This document shows, one piece after another, positions 43,819 through 53,002 of a stretch of 63,219 nt of DNA. The stretch comes from Acidaminococcus sp. (lineage in GTDB: Bacteria > Bacillota > Negativicutes > Acidaminococcales > Acidaminococcaceae): the NCBI GenBank assembly GCA_019416065.1, contig DXYB01000008.1, positions 1-63,219 on the forward strand, given 5' to 3'. Below the pieces are notes generated by a model that ran no database searches, was not told the origin of the DNA, and saw nothing but the letters and a program-made list of their open reading frames with translations. Both the position numbers and the translations under genes were made by a program. Each line of letters begins with the position of its first letter. The stretch's first letter is position 1.

Positions 43819-44770
43819 ACCGGTGGACGAAAAAAAAGCCTGGGAGCTGATGCAGCAGGCCCGTCATGTGGTGCTAATCAGCCATATCGGCCCTGACGGG
43901 GATACTCTTGGCAGCACCTTGGGCCTGTATCATGCCTTGAGGCATAGCGGCAAGGAGGTTGTCTGCCTGGTGGATGACATGCTACCGGCGGCGTATCATT
44001 TCTTGCCGGGCATAGCTATTTACAAACATCCTGTAGAAGGGGAGAAGCTTCCTTGCGATCTGCTTGTAGTGGTGGATGCCAGCAGTGCAGATCGGATGGG
44101 AAAATGCCGGGAGGTTTTGGAAGAAGCACCGATCCTAAATATTGATCACCATATTTCCAATACTCATTTTGCAGACTATCTCTTGCTGGATGCCAAAGCA
44201 GCCGCCGTAGGGGAGATCATGGTGCGGCTTTTGCAGAAAAATGGTGTGCCCCTTGATCAGAATATAGCTACTTGTCTATACACGGCTATCGTGACGGACT
44301 GCGGGTACTTTAAGTATGCCAATACCACGCCTAGCTGTATGCGGGCTGCGGCGGATCTGCTGGCCTGCGGGATTCATCCGGATCTTATTTCTGATCAATT
44401 GGAGATCAAAGCCAGAAATTCTGTGGAACTACTGGCTAAAGTCCTGCCCAGCCTGACGTTTTATGCGGATGGGAAAATTGCTACGCTGGAAGTGCCCCAT
44501 ACACTCTATGACAAGAACATTTCCACAGAAAGCTTTATCTACCAGCCTCGGTATATTGAAGGAGTGGATGTAGCTATTTTGTTTAAGGAAGTGGAACCGA
44601 AAGCGACCCGGGTAAGTATGCGCAGCAAGACGGTGGACGTGAGCCAGGTGGCCCTGCAATTTCGGGGGGGCGGCCATGCCAAGGCGGCGGGCTGCACTAT
44701 CGGAGCTTCGCTGGCAGAAGCCAAGCAACAACTGCTCCAGGCTGTGATCGCGGCCATGGAGACTAAATGA
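43811..44770 (+). CDS. nrnA: DHH-family oligoribonuclease / pAp phosphatase NrnA
   Basis: A 319-residue DHH/DHHA1 phosphoesterase. The metal motifs are SHIGPDGDTLGS near residue 25, VVVDASSADRM near 83 and NIDHHISNT near 113. The DHHA1 part ends with FRGGGHAKAAGCTI. NrnA degrades short RNA (nanoRNA) and dephosphorylates 3'-phosphoadenosine 5'-phosphate. This gene position, between rbfA and truB, is typical of Firmicutes. The stop overlaps the truB start. Confidence 0.94.
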   Translation: MSKPVDEKKAWELMQQARHVVLISHIGPDGDTLGSTLGLYHALRHSGKEVVCLVDDMLPAAYHFLPGIAIYKHPVEGEKLPCDLLVVVDASSADRMGKCREVLEEAPILNIDHHISNTHFADYLLLDAKAAAVGEIMVRLLQKNGVPLDQNIATCLYTAIVTDCGYFKYANTTPSCMRAAADLLACGIHPDLISDQLEIKARNSVELLAKVLPSLTFYADGKIATLEVPHTLYDKNISTESFIYQPRYIEGVDVAILFKEVEPKATRVSMRSKTVDVSQVALQFRGGGHAKAAGCTIGASLAEAKQQLLQAVIAAMETK

Positions 44771-45672
44771 TGGATGGTATCTTTAATGTCTTGAAGCCAC
44801 CAGGCATGACCAGCCATGATGTGGTGGGAGCACTGCGTAAGATTCTTCACATGAAAAAAATTGGTCACGCAGGAACCTTGGATCCCATGGCAGCTGGCGT
44901 GTTGCCGGTGTTTACAGGGAACGCTACCCGTTTTTTAGAATACGCAGCCCATCATGAAAAATCCTATCGGGCAGAACTGACCTTTGGGGTACGAACGGAT
45001 ACGGGGGATACAGAGGGCAAGATGATAGCCAAAAGCCCGGTGCATACCCTGCCGCTTTCTCAGGTGCAGGCTGCATTGGATACCTTTGTGGGACATACCA
45101 TGCAGGTTCCGCCCATGTATTCCGCCATCAGTGTAAACGGGAAAAAGTTATATAAATTAGCCCGGCAGGGCATAGAGATTGCCCGCCCGCCCCGGCCTAT
45201 TTTCATCCCGGCCCTAACGGTTGTGGACTATACGGGAGCGCAGCTGGTGTTTGATGTAACCTGTTCCAAGGGGACATTCATCCGTACCTTGTGTGAAGAT
45301 ATTGCACGAAAGCTGGACATGGAAGGAACCATGAGCTTTTTGCTGCGCCGGCGTGCAGGGGGTTTCACCTTAGAAAATGCCCATCTTTTAGAAGAAATTG
45401 CCGCGGATCCGGAAGGCTGCTCCCTTTCTCTTGATTTGGTCCTGGAACAGTTTCCCGTGATTAAAGTCAATGTGTTGCAGGGGCGGCGAATTGCCCAGGG
45501 CGTTGCCACTACCATTCCCGGAATTACGGTGAGTGATGGGGCATTGTACCAGATCCGTACCTGGGAAGGGGTGCTTTTGGGACTTGCCATCGGGCAAGAG
45601 GGACGGCTCCGGGCTCATAAAATTATTCGAGTACCAGAAAAGCAGGATGAGGATTGTAATGAAACTGATTAA
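44767..45672 (+). CDS. truB: tRNA pseudouridine-55 synthase TruB
   Basis: A 301-residue enzyme making pseudouridine 55 in the T loop of tRNAs. It contains NVLKPPGMTSHDVV, the catalytic aspartate in GHAGTLDPMAAGVLP, and the later RTLCEDIARKLD. The C-terminal 70 residues form a PUA-like domain. ATG 44767 overlaps the nrnA stop (ATGA). ribF overlaps its end by 14 bases, so the genes are coupled. Confidence 0.96.
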   Translation: MMDGIFNVLKPPGMTSHDVVGALRKILHMKKIGHAGTLDPMAAGVLPVFTGNATRFLEYAAHHEKSYRAELTFGVRTDTGDTEGKMIAKSPVHTLPLSQVQAALDTFVGHTMQVPPMYSAISVNGKKLYKLARQGIEIARPPRPIFIPALTVVDYTGAQLVFDVTCSKGTFIRTLCEDIARKLDMEGTMSFLLRRRAGGFTLENAHLLEEIAADPEGCSLSLDLVLEQFPVIKVNVLQGRRIAQGVATTIPGITVSDGALYQIRTWEGVLLGLAIGQEGRLRAHKIIRVPEKQDEDCNETD

Positions 45673-46600
45673 AACGCTTGCAGAACTGAAAATGACACAA
45701 TTACAACCTTCAGCGGCAGCTCTTGGTACATTTGACGGAATCCATCTGGGACATCAGGATGTGATCGGTGCTACGCGAAAGTATGCAATGCAGCATCATC
45801 TGCAACTCATGGTATTTACGTTCAGTACCCATCCTTTGGCCTTTTTAAAGCCGGAAAAAGCGCCGGCACGCTTGTTGGACAATGATGAAAAAATCAAGAT
45901 GATGGTTGATTTGGGCGTGGATATCCTGGTAAATCTTCCCTTTACCCAGGAATTTTCCCAAATCCCTGCGGAAGGTTTCTTGCAACTTTTGGTAAAAAGC
46001 GGTGTCAAAGCAGTAGGCATTGGAGATAATTACAGTTTTGGCGCTGGGGGCAAAGGCAATCTTCATTTGCTGAAAAAAGAGCACAGCCGGTTTGGGTTGA
46101 CCGTTCTGGCACGGCCGCTCCTAAAGGTGGAGGGCAAGGTGGTTTCTAGCAGCAACATTCGAACGCTGATCCAAGAGGGCAATATGAAGCTAGCGGGAAA
46201 AATGTTGGGACGGCCTTATGCGATCCGGGGTACCGTGGTCCAAGGGGACCAGAGAGGGCGGCTTTTGGGATTTCCTACCGCCAATCTGCGTATCCTGGGA
46301 CGCCATATCGCCCTGCCTCCGTTTGGGGTGTATGCAGGAAAAGTCCACGTAGAGCAAAAGACCTATGCGGCGATGATCAATATTGGCAATAATCCTACGT
46401 TTTCAAAGCAGGAAACCCGGCTGGAAGCCCATCTCCTGGATTTTACCGGGGATCTTTACGGAGAATTCATCCAGGTGGAGTTGTGGGACTATGTGCGGGG
46501 GGAAAAAAAGTTCCCATCCCCGGAGGAACTCGTTGCCCAACTGGCAGCCGATCAGGAAAAAATACGGGAACTTTTGAAAAACGATTCATGCAAAAAATAG
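45659..46600 (+). CDS. ribF: bifunctional riboflavin kinase / FAD synthetase
   Basis: A 313-residue enzyme making FMN and FAD. The N-terminal adenylyltransferase domain has ALGTFDGIHLGHQDVI and the ISSNIRTLIQ-like SSSNIRTLIQEGN; the C-terminal kinase has GRLLGFPTANL and INIGNNPTF. ATG 45659 is preferred, with AGGATGAGG upstream; the frame opens much earlier inside truB. It ends the translation operon in front of a bidirectional terminator. truB-ribF is the standard order. Confidence 0.95.
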   Translation: MKLIKTLAELKMTQLQPSAAALGTFDGIHLGHQDVIGATRKYAMQHHLQLMVFTFSTHPLAFLKPEKAPARLLDNDEKIKMMVDLGVDILVNLPFTQEFSQIPAEGFLQLLVKSGVKAVGIGDNYSFGAGGKGNLHLLKKEHSRFGLTVLARPLLKVEGKVVSSSNIRTLIQEGNMKLAGKMLGRPYAIRGTVVQGDQRGRLLGFPTANLRILGRHIALPPFGVYAGKVHVEQKTYAAMINIGNNPTFSKQETRLEAHLLDFTGDLYGEFIQVELWDYVRGEKKFPSPEELVAQLAADQEKIRELLKNDSCKK

Positions 46601-46638
46601 AAAGAGCCAGGTATCATGCCTGACTCTTTCTATTTTTT
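46592..46638. terminator. bidirectional terminator between ribF and mscS
   Basis: AAAAAATAGAAAGAG pairs with CTCTTTCTATTTTTT with an inner CAGG/CCTG pair; it ends both convergent transcripts. Confidence 0.92.
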
Positions 46639-46646
46639 AAGTATAC

Positions 46647-47702
46647 CTATTTTTTATCGGGCGTTTTTTCTACATAGACGCTGGTACTGGGGAAGGCGGC
46701 ACTGGTGCCGACTTCTTCTAAAATATGCATTAACTCCAAATTGATGGCTTCCTTGGCTTTCATATAGTCGTTATAGGAGGTATGCCGGCAGTAACAGATG
46801 ATGGTGATATTCAAACTGCTGTCGGCCATTTCAGAAAAGGCCACACTAATGTCTTTGGCAATAATATCCGGGTTTTGCCGGAGAAAATTGGTAATCTTTT
46901 TTACCAGCTCCTGCATTTGCTGTCTTGTGGTGCTGTAGGTAACACCTAACGTGATTTCCAGACGTCGCCGATCCCGGTTGGTGAAGTTCTGGATGGGGGT
47001 ATTCACGATAATGGAATTGGGGATATAGACCAGGCTTTGGGTGAACGTCCGCACATTGGTAGAACGAAAGGAAATGGATTCTACGACGCCTTCCACATCA
47101 TTGCAAATAATCCAGTCCCCGATCCGAAACGGTTGGTCCGCCAGGATAACCAGGCACGCAAAAAAGTTGGAGAGGGAATCTTTGGCCGCAAGGGAAACGG
47201 CCAAACCACCAATGGAAAGCCCGGCGATGAAGCCGGCGATATTCACACCCCAGGTGCTGAGGACCGAGGCAAAGGCTAGGAAGATGATCAGGCCATGAAT
47301 AAAAGAAGATAAAAGATTGCTGACAGCAGGATCAACGGCCTTTTTCTTATGGCTGAAAAAATAGTGGAACAAATAGTTGGTGCTGGAGAAACAATTGTAC
47401 AGAAACCAGTATACAGCAATGAGGTAGCAGGAAGAACATAGATTTTGTATAAGGGGCAGCCCTGCATATCCCCCGTAGGGGGAAGAATAGAGAACCCCGT
47501 AAAAGCCGCTGGTAGCGATAAGCAGCCGGCCGGGTCGATAGATGGCGGCCGCAATGCTTTCGTCCACGTCAAACGGCAATTTATCCAATAAAAAGCGAAT
47601 CAGTTTTACGCTCACCACCCGGAACCCATAATAGAAAAATATGGTGATGGCAAGAACAATCAGTGCTGGCAGCCAGTTCAAAAAATCCTGGTATAACGTC
47701 AT
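46647..47702 (-). CDS. MscS-family mechanosensitive channel
   Basis: A 351-residue membrane protein. Four or five hydrophobic segments lie in residues 10-170. The pore-lining helix is FIAGLSIGGLAVSLAAKDSL, the Gly/Ala pattern of MscS TM3, followed by the cytoplasmic beta domain (QPFRIGDWIICNDVEGVVES) and a C-terminal alpha-beta domain. MscS-type channels open under membrane tension to release solutes. GGAGG precedes the ATG at 47702; a TACAAT -10 lies upstream. It is a single-gene unit. Confidence 0.92.
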   Translation of the reverse strand: MTLYQDFLNWLPALIVLAITIFFYYGFRVVSVKLIRFLLDKLPFDVDESIAAAIYRPGRLLIATSGFYGVLYSSPYGGYAGLPLIQNLCSSCYLIAVYWFLYNCFSSTNYLFHYFFSHKKKAVDPAVSNLLSSFIHGLIIFLAFASVLSTWGVNIAGFIAGLSIGGLAVSLAAKDSLSNFFACLVILADQPFRIGDWIICNDVEGVVESISFRSTNVRTFTQSLVYIPNSIIVNTPIQNFTNRDRRRLEITLGVTYSTTRQQMQELVKKITNFLRQNPDIIAKDISVAFSEMADSSLNITIICYCRHTSYNDYMKAKEAINLELMHILEEVGTSAAFPSTSVYVEKTPDKK

Positions 47703-47833
47703 TGAGTCCTCCTCAAGCAGAAAGTTTTCTTAGATTGTACCATGTACAGGGAGGATAAGAAAGAGGAAGACCGGTAAATATGGTATAATATTTCGTAAAG
47801 CGCAGCCCAGGCTGCCTACAAGGGGGGAATACC

Positions 47834-49063
47834 ATGGATTTACGGAAAGATGCAGAGACCATTATGTATGCGGCGATTCAGGCAACGCAGCCGGATGCAG
47901 CCGTGGCCAAAGCCTTGCAGCATAAAACCTTTGGCCAGGGTAAAATCATTTTGGTAGCCATTGGAAAAGCGGCTTGGCAGATGGCCAAAACGGCTAATGA
48001 GATGCTCAAAGACCGCATTGACGCAGGAATTGTCATTACTAAATATGGACATAAAAAAGGGGAACTGCCGCCTTTAGAAATCTGGGAAGCCGGGCATCCG
48101 GTACCGGACCAAAATTCACTGGATGCGACCCAGCGGGCCATTGACATGGTTAGTAATTTGACAAAGGAGGATATGGTACTCTTTCTGATCAGTGGGGGCG
48201 GAAGCGCCCTTTTTGAAAAGCCCCTGATTCCCCTAAAAGAACTGCAGGACATCACCAGCGATCTTTTGGGAAGCGGTGCGGATATTGTGTCCATGAACAT
48301 CGTTCGCAAACGCCTTTCCGCGGTAAAAGGGGGTAAATTTGCCCAGATTTGTGCGCCGGCCAGCGTCTATGCCATTATCCTCAGCGATATCATTGGGGAT
48401 CCCTTGGATATGATCGCTTCCGGTCCGGCCTATCCGGACAGCTCCACCTGCGCCGATGTGGAAAAAATTATTCAGAAATATAAAATCATGCTGCCAGCGG
48501 ATGGGCGTAAGGCCCTTACGGTAGAGACCCCGAAACAGCTGGACAATGTGGAAACGGTGATCACAGGAAGCGTTACAGAACTTGCGGCGGCGGGGAAAAA
48601 GGCGGCAGAAGCATTGGGATACAAGGTGCAGCTGCTTACCACCAGCCTTACCTGTCAGGCCCGGGAAGCGGGCAGCTTTTTGGCAGCGATCGGGCGGGAA
48701 TATGCAAAGTGTGGAAAAAAACTCGCCTTTTTGGCAGGCGGTGAAACCGTGGTGCGCCTTGTGGGTCACGGGAAAGGCGGACGCAACCAGGAACTGGCGC
48801 TTGCGGCGGCAGAAGGGATTGCAGGACTACCCAATGTGGCGGTATTTTCCTTTGGCAGCGACGGGACGGACGGGCCTACCGATGCAGCAGGCGGCTATGT
48901 GGACGGGAATACACAAACGCTATTGGCGAAAAGTGGGATATCAATCAGTTCCGTCCTGGAAGAAAACGATGCCTACCATGCCCTGGAAAAAAGTAAGGGG
49001 CTTTTGGTGACAGGTGCTACAGGAACCAATGTAAACGATCTAAGTGTTTTATTGATCGGGTAA
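47834..49063 (+). CDS. glycerate 2-kinase (MOFRL/DUF4147 type)
   Basis: A 409-residue kinase of the type II glycerate kinase family. The N-terminal half has AIGKAAWQMA, GHPVPDQNS and LISGGGSALFE; the C-terminal MOFRL domain has FLAGGETVVRL, GKGGRNQELALAAAEG and FGSDGTDGPTDAAGGYVDG. Members make 2-phosphoglycerate or, in some bacteria, act on hydroxypyruvate or related acids. An extended -10 TGGTATAAT stands at 47781-47789. It is probably monocistronic; a hydroxyacid dehydrogenase elsewhere in the window (3813) could feed it, but the two are not linked. Confidence 0.9.
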   Translation: MDLRKDAETIMYAAIQATQPDAAVAKALQHKTFGQGKIILVAIGKAAWQMAKTANEMLKDRIDAGIVITKYGHKKGELPPLEIWEAGHPVPDQNSLDATQRAIDMVSNLTKEDMVLFLISGGGSALFEKPLIPLKELQDITSDLLGSGADIVSMNIVRKRLSAVKGGKFAQICAPASVYAIILSDIIGDPLDMIASGPAYPDSSTCADVEKIIQKYKIMLPADGRKALTVETPKQLDNVETVITGSVTELAAAGKKAAEALGYKVQLLTTSLTCQAREAGSFLAAIGREYAKCGKKLAFLAGGETVVRLVGHGKGGRNQELALAAAEGIAGLPNVAVFSFGSDGTDGPTDAAGGYVDGNTQTLLAKSGISISSVLEENDAYHALEKSKGLLVTGATGTNVNDLSVLLIG

Positions 49064-49109
49064 CCGGCCGTTACATAAACAATTAACTAAAATGTGTATT
49101 ATCAAATAT

Positions 49110-49138
49110 TTGCTAAATTAAAGAAAACAGTGTATGAT
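49110..49138 (+). promoter_or_regulatory. promoter of the M20 peptidase operon
   Basis: TTGCTA (49110-49115), 17-bp spacer, TATGAT (49133-49138), 30 bp before the TTG start. Confidence 0.6.
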
Positions 49139-49167
49139 AGTTGCATACAAAAATTTAGGAAGGGAAG

Positions 49168-50505
49168 TTGCTTATTACGGACAAGAATGCATGCAAGCAA
49201 AAAGTTTTTTCCTGTATTGATGCAGCAGAACGTGAGCTGCGGGAGTACGCGGACAGTGTAGCGGCGGAGCCGGAATACGGATTTCGTGAATTTAAAACCT
49301 CGGACAAACTGGCCGCCCAGTTTGATAAACTGGGGATTCCCTATAAACGGGGTATGGCCATTACTGCGGTAAAAGGCCTGTTAAAAGGTGGGCATCCCGG
49401 TCCTACCATTGCGATTTTAGGAGAACTGGACGCCATAGGGTGCCCGGAGCATCCTGACGCTAATCCTGATACAGGAGCCGTTCATGCCTGCGGACATCAT
49501 ATGCAGCAATCAGCCATGCTTTCGGCGGCCTATGGACTTGTCCGCAGTGGCGTCATGAAAGAGTTATGGGGCAATGTGGTATTTTTTGGGGTCCCGGCGG
49601 AAGAATACATTCAGCTGGCATACCGGCAAAAACTGCGGAAAGAAGGAAAACTGCATTATCTTTGTGGCAAGGGGGAATTGATCTACGAGGGTGAATTCGA
49701 CGATATTGACATGGCCATGATGATCCACTCCCAGAAAAATTCTCCCGCTCCGCTTGTAGCCGTGGGAACGTCCAGCAATGGCTTTATTGCCAAAACCATT
49801 CAGTACGTAGGGAAAAGTGCCCACGCGGCAGATGCACCGGATCAGGGCGTCAATGCATTGAATGCAGCCATGCTGGGACTTTTAGGGATCAATTGTTTGC
49901 GGGAAACCTTTAAAGAAGCCGATACGGTACGGGTCCATCCCATTATCACCAAGGGGGGAGACCTGGTTAATAACGTACCAGATGATGTGCGGATTGAAAC
50001 CTATGTCCGTGCCAAAACCATGGAAGCCATTAATAAAACCAACACCAAGGTAGATAATGCCTTGCGGGCAGGCGGTCTTGCCATAGGGGCCAAAGTACGT
50101 ATCAATACCCTGCCTGGGGAACTGCCGCTGGTTTGCAATGAGAGCTTAAATGAATTGTTTGTGGATAATGCCAAGACTGCTTTTCCCAGTGTGAACGTAG
50201 TGGAGGCAGGGCATTTCAGTGCGTCCACGGATATGGGGGATGTGTCCCATATTATGCCGGCGATTCATCCTTTTGTCGGCGGTGTGGACGGACTGCTCCA
50301 TGGATCTAATTTTAAAGTGGTGGATTTTAAAGCTGCGGCCATGCTTCCAGGAAAGGCCTTTGCAGGGATGATTGTGGATTTGTTAAGCGATGAAGCCCAA
50401 AAAGGCAAGGCCATTCTGAAAGACTATAAACCTGTACTAACGAAGGAACAATATATTGCACAAATGGATAGCTATCTAAACGAAGAAGGAGAGGAAGAAG
50501 CATGA
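49168..50505 (+). CDS. M20-family amidohydrolase/peptidase
   Basis: A 445-residue zinc hydrolase. TTG 49168 is the start, with GGAAGGGAAG upstream. Metal ligands lie in AILGELDAIG, HACGHHMQQSAML and FFGVPAEEYIQLA; the dimerisation insert is KSAHAADAPDQGVNALNAAM. It resembles the amidohydrolase branch (AbgB, N-acyl-amino-acid or p-aminobenzoyl-glutamate hydrolases) more than dipeptidases. The next two genes encode membrane proteins and overlap it, so substrate uptake and hydrolysis are probably joined. Substrate unknown. Confidence 0.88.
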   Translation: MLITDKNACKQKVFSCIDAAERELREYADSVAAEPEYGFREFKTSDKLAAQFDKLGIPYKRGMAITAVKGLLKGGHPGPTIAILGELDAIGCPEHPDANPDTGAVHACGHHMQQSAMLSAAYGLVRSGVMKELWGNVVFFGVPAEEYIQLAYRQKLRKEGKLHYLCGKGELIYEGEFDDIDMAMMIHSQKNSPAPLVAVGTSSNGFIAKTIQYVGKSAHAADAPDQGVNALNAAMLGLLGINCLRETFKEADTVRVHPIITKGGDLVNNVPDDVRIETYVRAKTMEAINKTNTKVDNALRAGGLAIGAKVRINTLPGELPLVCNESLNELFVDNAKTAFPSVNVVEAGHFSASTDMGDVSHIMPAIHPFVGGVDGLLHGSNFKVVDFKAAAMLPGKAFAGMIVDLLSDEAQKGKAILKDYKPVLTKEQYIAQMDSYLNEEGEEEA

Positions 50506-51305
50506 CCAATGTAAAGCTGCACCTGACGGTTTTGGTGCTGATCGTGGTGTCCGAACTGATTGGAACCAAAAGTATTCCCCTGGGAGTGGGCAAGGTGGTC
50601 TTAGTGCCGATGCTGTATGCCATGATTATTGGCATTTTTACCACGCCCCGCTTTTTGAACATTATGAAGCAAAAGGATATGGAAGATGCCGGCGGTCTCT
50701 TAGGCATTACTCTGATGCTGCTCATGGCACGCTATGGGACGACGGTAGGCCCTACGCTGCCTAAAATCATCAGTGCCAGCCCGGCGCTGATCTTGCAGGA
50801 ATTTGGCAATCTGGGAACCGTTTTTCTAGGAGTGCCCCTGGCCGTATTCCTTGGTCTCAAACGGGAAACCATCGGGGCAGCGCACTCTATTGCCCGGGAA
50901 CCTAACGTGGCGCTTATTGGCGAACGGTTTGGCCTTGATAGTGCAGAAGGCCGGGGCGTTATGGGAGTGTATATCTCCGGTACCGTGTTTGGTACGATTT
51001 TCTTTGGACTCATGGCCAGCGTTTGTGCGGCCCTTGGGATTTTCCATCCCTATGCCCTTGCCATGGCTAGCGGTGTGGGCAGCGCCAGTATGATGACGGC
51101 TTCCGTAGCGTCTCTTACGGTGATGTACCCGGATATGGCTAGCCAAATCGCGGCTTTTGGGGCGGCCAGCAATATGCTGTCCGGATTGGATGGCCTCTAC
51201 ATGGCGATTTGGCTCGCGCTGCCGCTTACAGAATTTCTCTATAAAAGATGCTGTCAAATCAAATATGGACACGTGCTGACCAAGGAAGAGGAAAAAGCGG
51301 AATGA
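50502..51305 (+). CDS. DUF3100 membrane protein
   Basis: A 267-residue protein with about seven hydrophobic segments (LVLIVVSELIG, VLVPMLYAMIIGIF, TLMLLMARYG and so on) and a polar loop around residues 120-150. It matches the DUF3100 family of putative transporters, often found beside M20 amidohydrolases. It overlaps the peptidase by four bases and the next small membrane gene by four, so all three are one translational unit. A role in moving an amidated or acylated amino acid across the membrane is inferred. Confidence 0.8.
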   Translation: MTNVKLHLTVLVLIVVSELIGTKSIPLGVGKVVLVPMLYAMIIGIFTTPRFLNIMKQKDMEDAGGLLGITLMLLMARYGTTVGPTLPKIISASPALILQEFGNLGTVFLGVPLAVFLGLKRETIGAAHSIAREPNVALIGERFGLDSAEGRGVMGVYISGTVFGTIFFGLMASVCAALGIFHPYALAMASGVGSASMMTASVASLTVMYPDMASQIAAFGAASNMLSGLDGLYMAIWLALPLTEFLYKRCCQIKYGHVLTKEEEKAE

Positions 51306-51757
51306 AAATATACAATTTAGCCGAAACACTGGTAATACTTTTGATTATGGGGCTGTTGTCCCTGGTGAGCAATACCTTGAGCAGCAGCTATGGATTTCTC
51401 CAGGCACTGCCCGGTATCGTTATCCTGGTTCTCATTGCCATGGCCGGGATTATTATGGCCAAAGTCCTTCCTGGTCGGATCCCTGCAGCAGCCTATGTGG
51501 TTACCTTGGGCTGTATTTTAACCTATCCAGGGTTTCCCGGTTCCAGCTTTATCAATGCTTACATGAAGCCGGTGGGGTTTGTTTCTTTGTGCACTCCCAT
51601 CTTAGCCTATGCCGGTGTGAGTGTCGGAAAAGATATGGATGCCTTTAAACATACGGGCTGGCGCATTGTGGTGCTCTCCTGTGTAATCTTTGTTGGCACG
51701 TACATCGGCAGTGCCGTTATTGCCCAGGGGATATTAAAGAGCATAGGACAGATTTAA
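51302..51757 (+). CDS. small membrane protein paired with DUF3100
   Basis: A 151-residue protein with about five hydrophobic segments (LVILLIMGLLSLVSN, LPGIVILVLIAMAGIIM, VVTLGCILTYPGF, GFVSLCTPILAYAG, IVVLSCVIFVGTYIG). Met 51302 is set by overlap with the DUF3100 stop; the track to 51248 is a shadow. The order of helices recalls the second subunit of two-part carriers such as LysO/DUF340 or CidA/CidB types, but no family is claimed. With DUF3100 it probably forms one transporter. Confidence 0.75.
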   Translation: MKIYNLAETLVILLIMGLLSLVSNTLSSSYGFLQALPGIVILVLIAMAGIIMAKVLPGRIPAAAYVVTLGCILTYPGFPGSSFINAYMKPVGFVSLCTPILAYAGVSVGKDMDAFKHTGWRIVVLSCVIFVGTYIGSAVIAQGILKSIGQI

Positions 51758-51769
51758 CGTCATAGAGCC

Positions 51770-51817
51770 AAAAAATAAAACGGTTACAGGATAATTCCTG
51801 CAACCGTTTTATTTTTT
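51770..51817. terminator. bidirectional terminator between the M20 operon and bioB
   Basis: AAAAAATAAAACGGTT pairs with AACCGTTTTATTTTTT, with an inner CAGGA/TCCTG stem. Confidence 0.93.
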
Positions 51818-51866
51818 GGTGAAGTTTTCATTCGTCCCTGAGGGAAGGGAGTCTCATGAGTCTGTG

Positions 51867-52838
51867 TTATTGATTGGTTAGCCCCAGCCTTTGCAGCATT
51901 TCCATATCTTCTTTAATGGTGGTGCCGCTAGTGGTTAGCATATTGCCGGTAATGGAAGCGCTGGCTCCGGAGAGAAACGCAGTTTCCCCATTTTGTGGCA
52001 ACAGTTTTCGCCCGGCAGCCAAACGGATATTGGCAGAGGGGTTGATAAAGCGGAAAATGGCGATGGTGCGGAGAATATCTTCCGCCGGCAGGGCTTTCTG
52101 TCCGGCCATTTTTGTACCAGGTATGGCCATTAGCGCATTGATGGGAATGGATTCAATCCCTAGCCCCTGTAGCGTAAAGGCCATATCCAGCCGGTCCTGC
52201 CAGGTTTCTCCCATGCCGATAATGCCGCCGGAGCATACACACATGCCTTCTGCCTGGGCGTCTTTAATGGTACGGATCCGGTCCTCAAAGGTGTGGGTGG
52301 TGCAGATGTGGGGGAAATACCGCCGGCTGGTTTCAATATTGTGGTGATAGCTGGTAACGCCAGCTTCATGGAGACGATGGAGCTGCGATCTAGAAAGTAA
52401 GCCGTGGGAAGCACATAAGGCAATAGAAAGTTTGTCCCGCATGGCCTTGTAGGTGTGAATGGCTTTGTCAAAATCCTTACCCACCAGAGCCCGCCCGCTG
52501 GTTACCATAGCAAACCGATTGGCCCCTGCTTCCTGGTCCGCTTTGGCGGTCTTTATAATTTCGTCCTCATCCAGAAATCCGTATTCTTCACACCCGGTGT
52601 GATGACAAGCGGCCTGGGCACAATAGGCGCAATTTTCTTGGCAGTGTCCACTGTGGGCATTAATAATGGTGCAAAAGTCTATATGATTTCCACAGAAATG
52701 TTTCTGGATCCGGCCTGCTTCCGTTTCCATTTCCCGGAGCGGCTGGAGGATAAATTCTTGCACTTCTGGATCTGTGGCTTTCAGGCGGTATCCATTAATA
52801 ATTCTATCTGTCAATGCTTGTAGCTTCGTATAGTCCAT
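51867..52838 (-). CDS. bioB: biotin synthase
   Basis: A 323-residue radical SAM enzyme that inserts sulfur into dethiobiotin. The [4Fe-4S] motif is CQENCAYCAQ (C-x3-C-x2-C), followed by FAMVTSGRAL, YHHNIETSRRYFP, CSGGIIGMGE and the MAIPGTKMAG/NIRLAAGRK pair. AAAAGGAG precedes ATG 52838. No other bio gene is in the window, so dethiobiotin is made elsewhere or imported. An operator-like site lies over its promoter. Confidence 0.96.
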   Translation of the reverse strand: MDYTKLQALTDRIINGYRLKATDPEVQEFILQPLREMETEAGRIQKHFCGNHIDFCTIINAHSGHCQENCAYCAQAACHHTGCEEYGFLDEDEIIKTAKADQEAGANRFAMVTSGRALVGKDFDKAIHTYKAMRDKLSIALCASHGLLSRSQLHRLHEAGVTSYHHNIETSRRYFPHICTTHTFEDRIRTIKDAQAEGMCVCSGGIIGMGETWQDRLDMAFTLQGLGIESIPINALMAIPGTKMAGQKALPAEDILRTIAIFRFINPSANIRLAAGRKLLPQNGETAFLSGASASITGNMLTTSGTTIKEDMEMLQRLGLTNQ

Positions 52839-52886
52839 GGATGGTCTCCTTTTCTCCCCTTACGGCTTTTACGCCGCATAGCTATT

Positions 52887-52936
52887 ATTATAGCGTGACA
52901 AGAAGAAAAGTCAACGAAATAAAATCGTTGGTTAAC
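52887..52936 (-). promoter_or_regulatory. bioB promoter with BirA-like operator
   Basis: Read leftward: -35 TTGACT (plus 52909-52914), 16-bp spacer, -10 TATAAT (52887-52892). A half-site GTTAACC (52930-52936) and a poorer inverted half GTTGAC (52910-52915) are arranged as in BirA operators, the second overlapping the -35. The fit to the consensus right half is partial. Confidence 0.45.
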
Positions 52937-52969
52937 GTAAAAGTCATCCCATCTAGGGATGACTTTTAC
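52937..52969. terminator. perfect 14-bp inverted repeat after queT
   Basis: GTAAAAGTCATCCC (52937-52950) and GGGATGACTTTTAC (52956-52969) pair perfectly around a five-base loop; read leftward it ends the nadE-queT transcript, with U residues inside the stem. Confidence 0.65.
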
Positions 52970-53002
52970 TTCAAGTATTACCGCTCTTGGCACGGTATTG
53001 TA

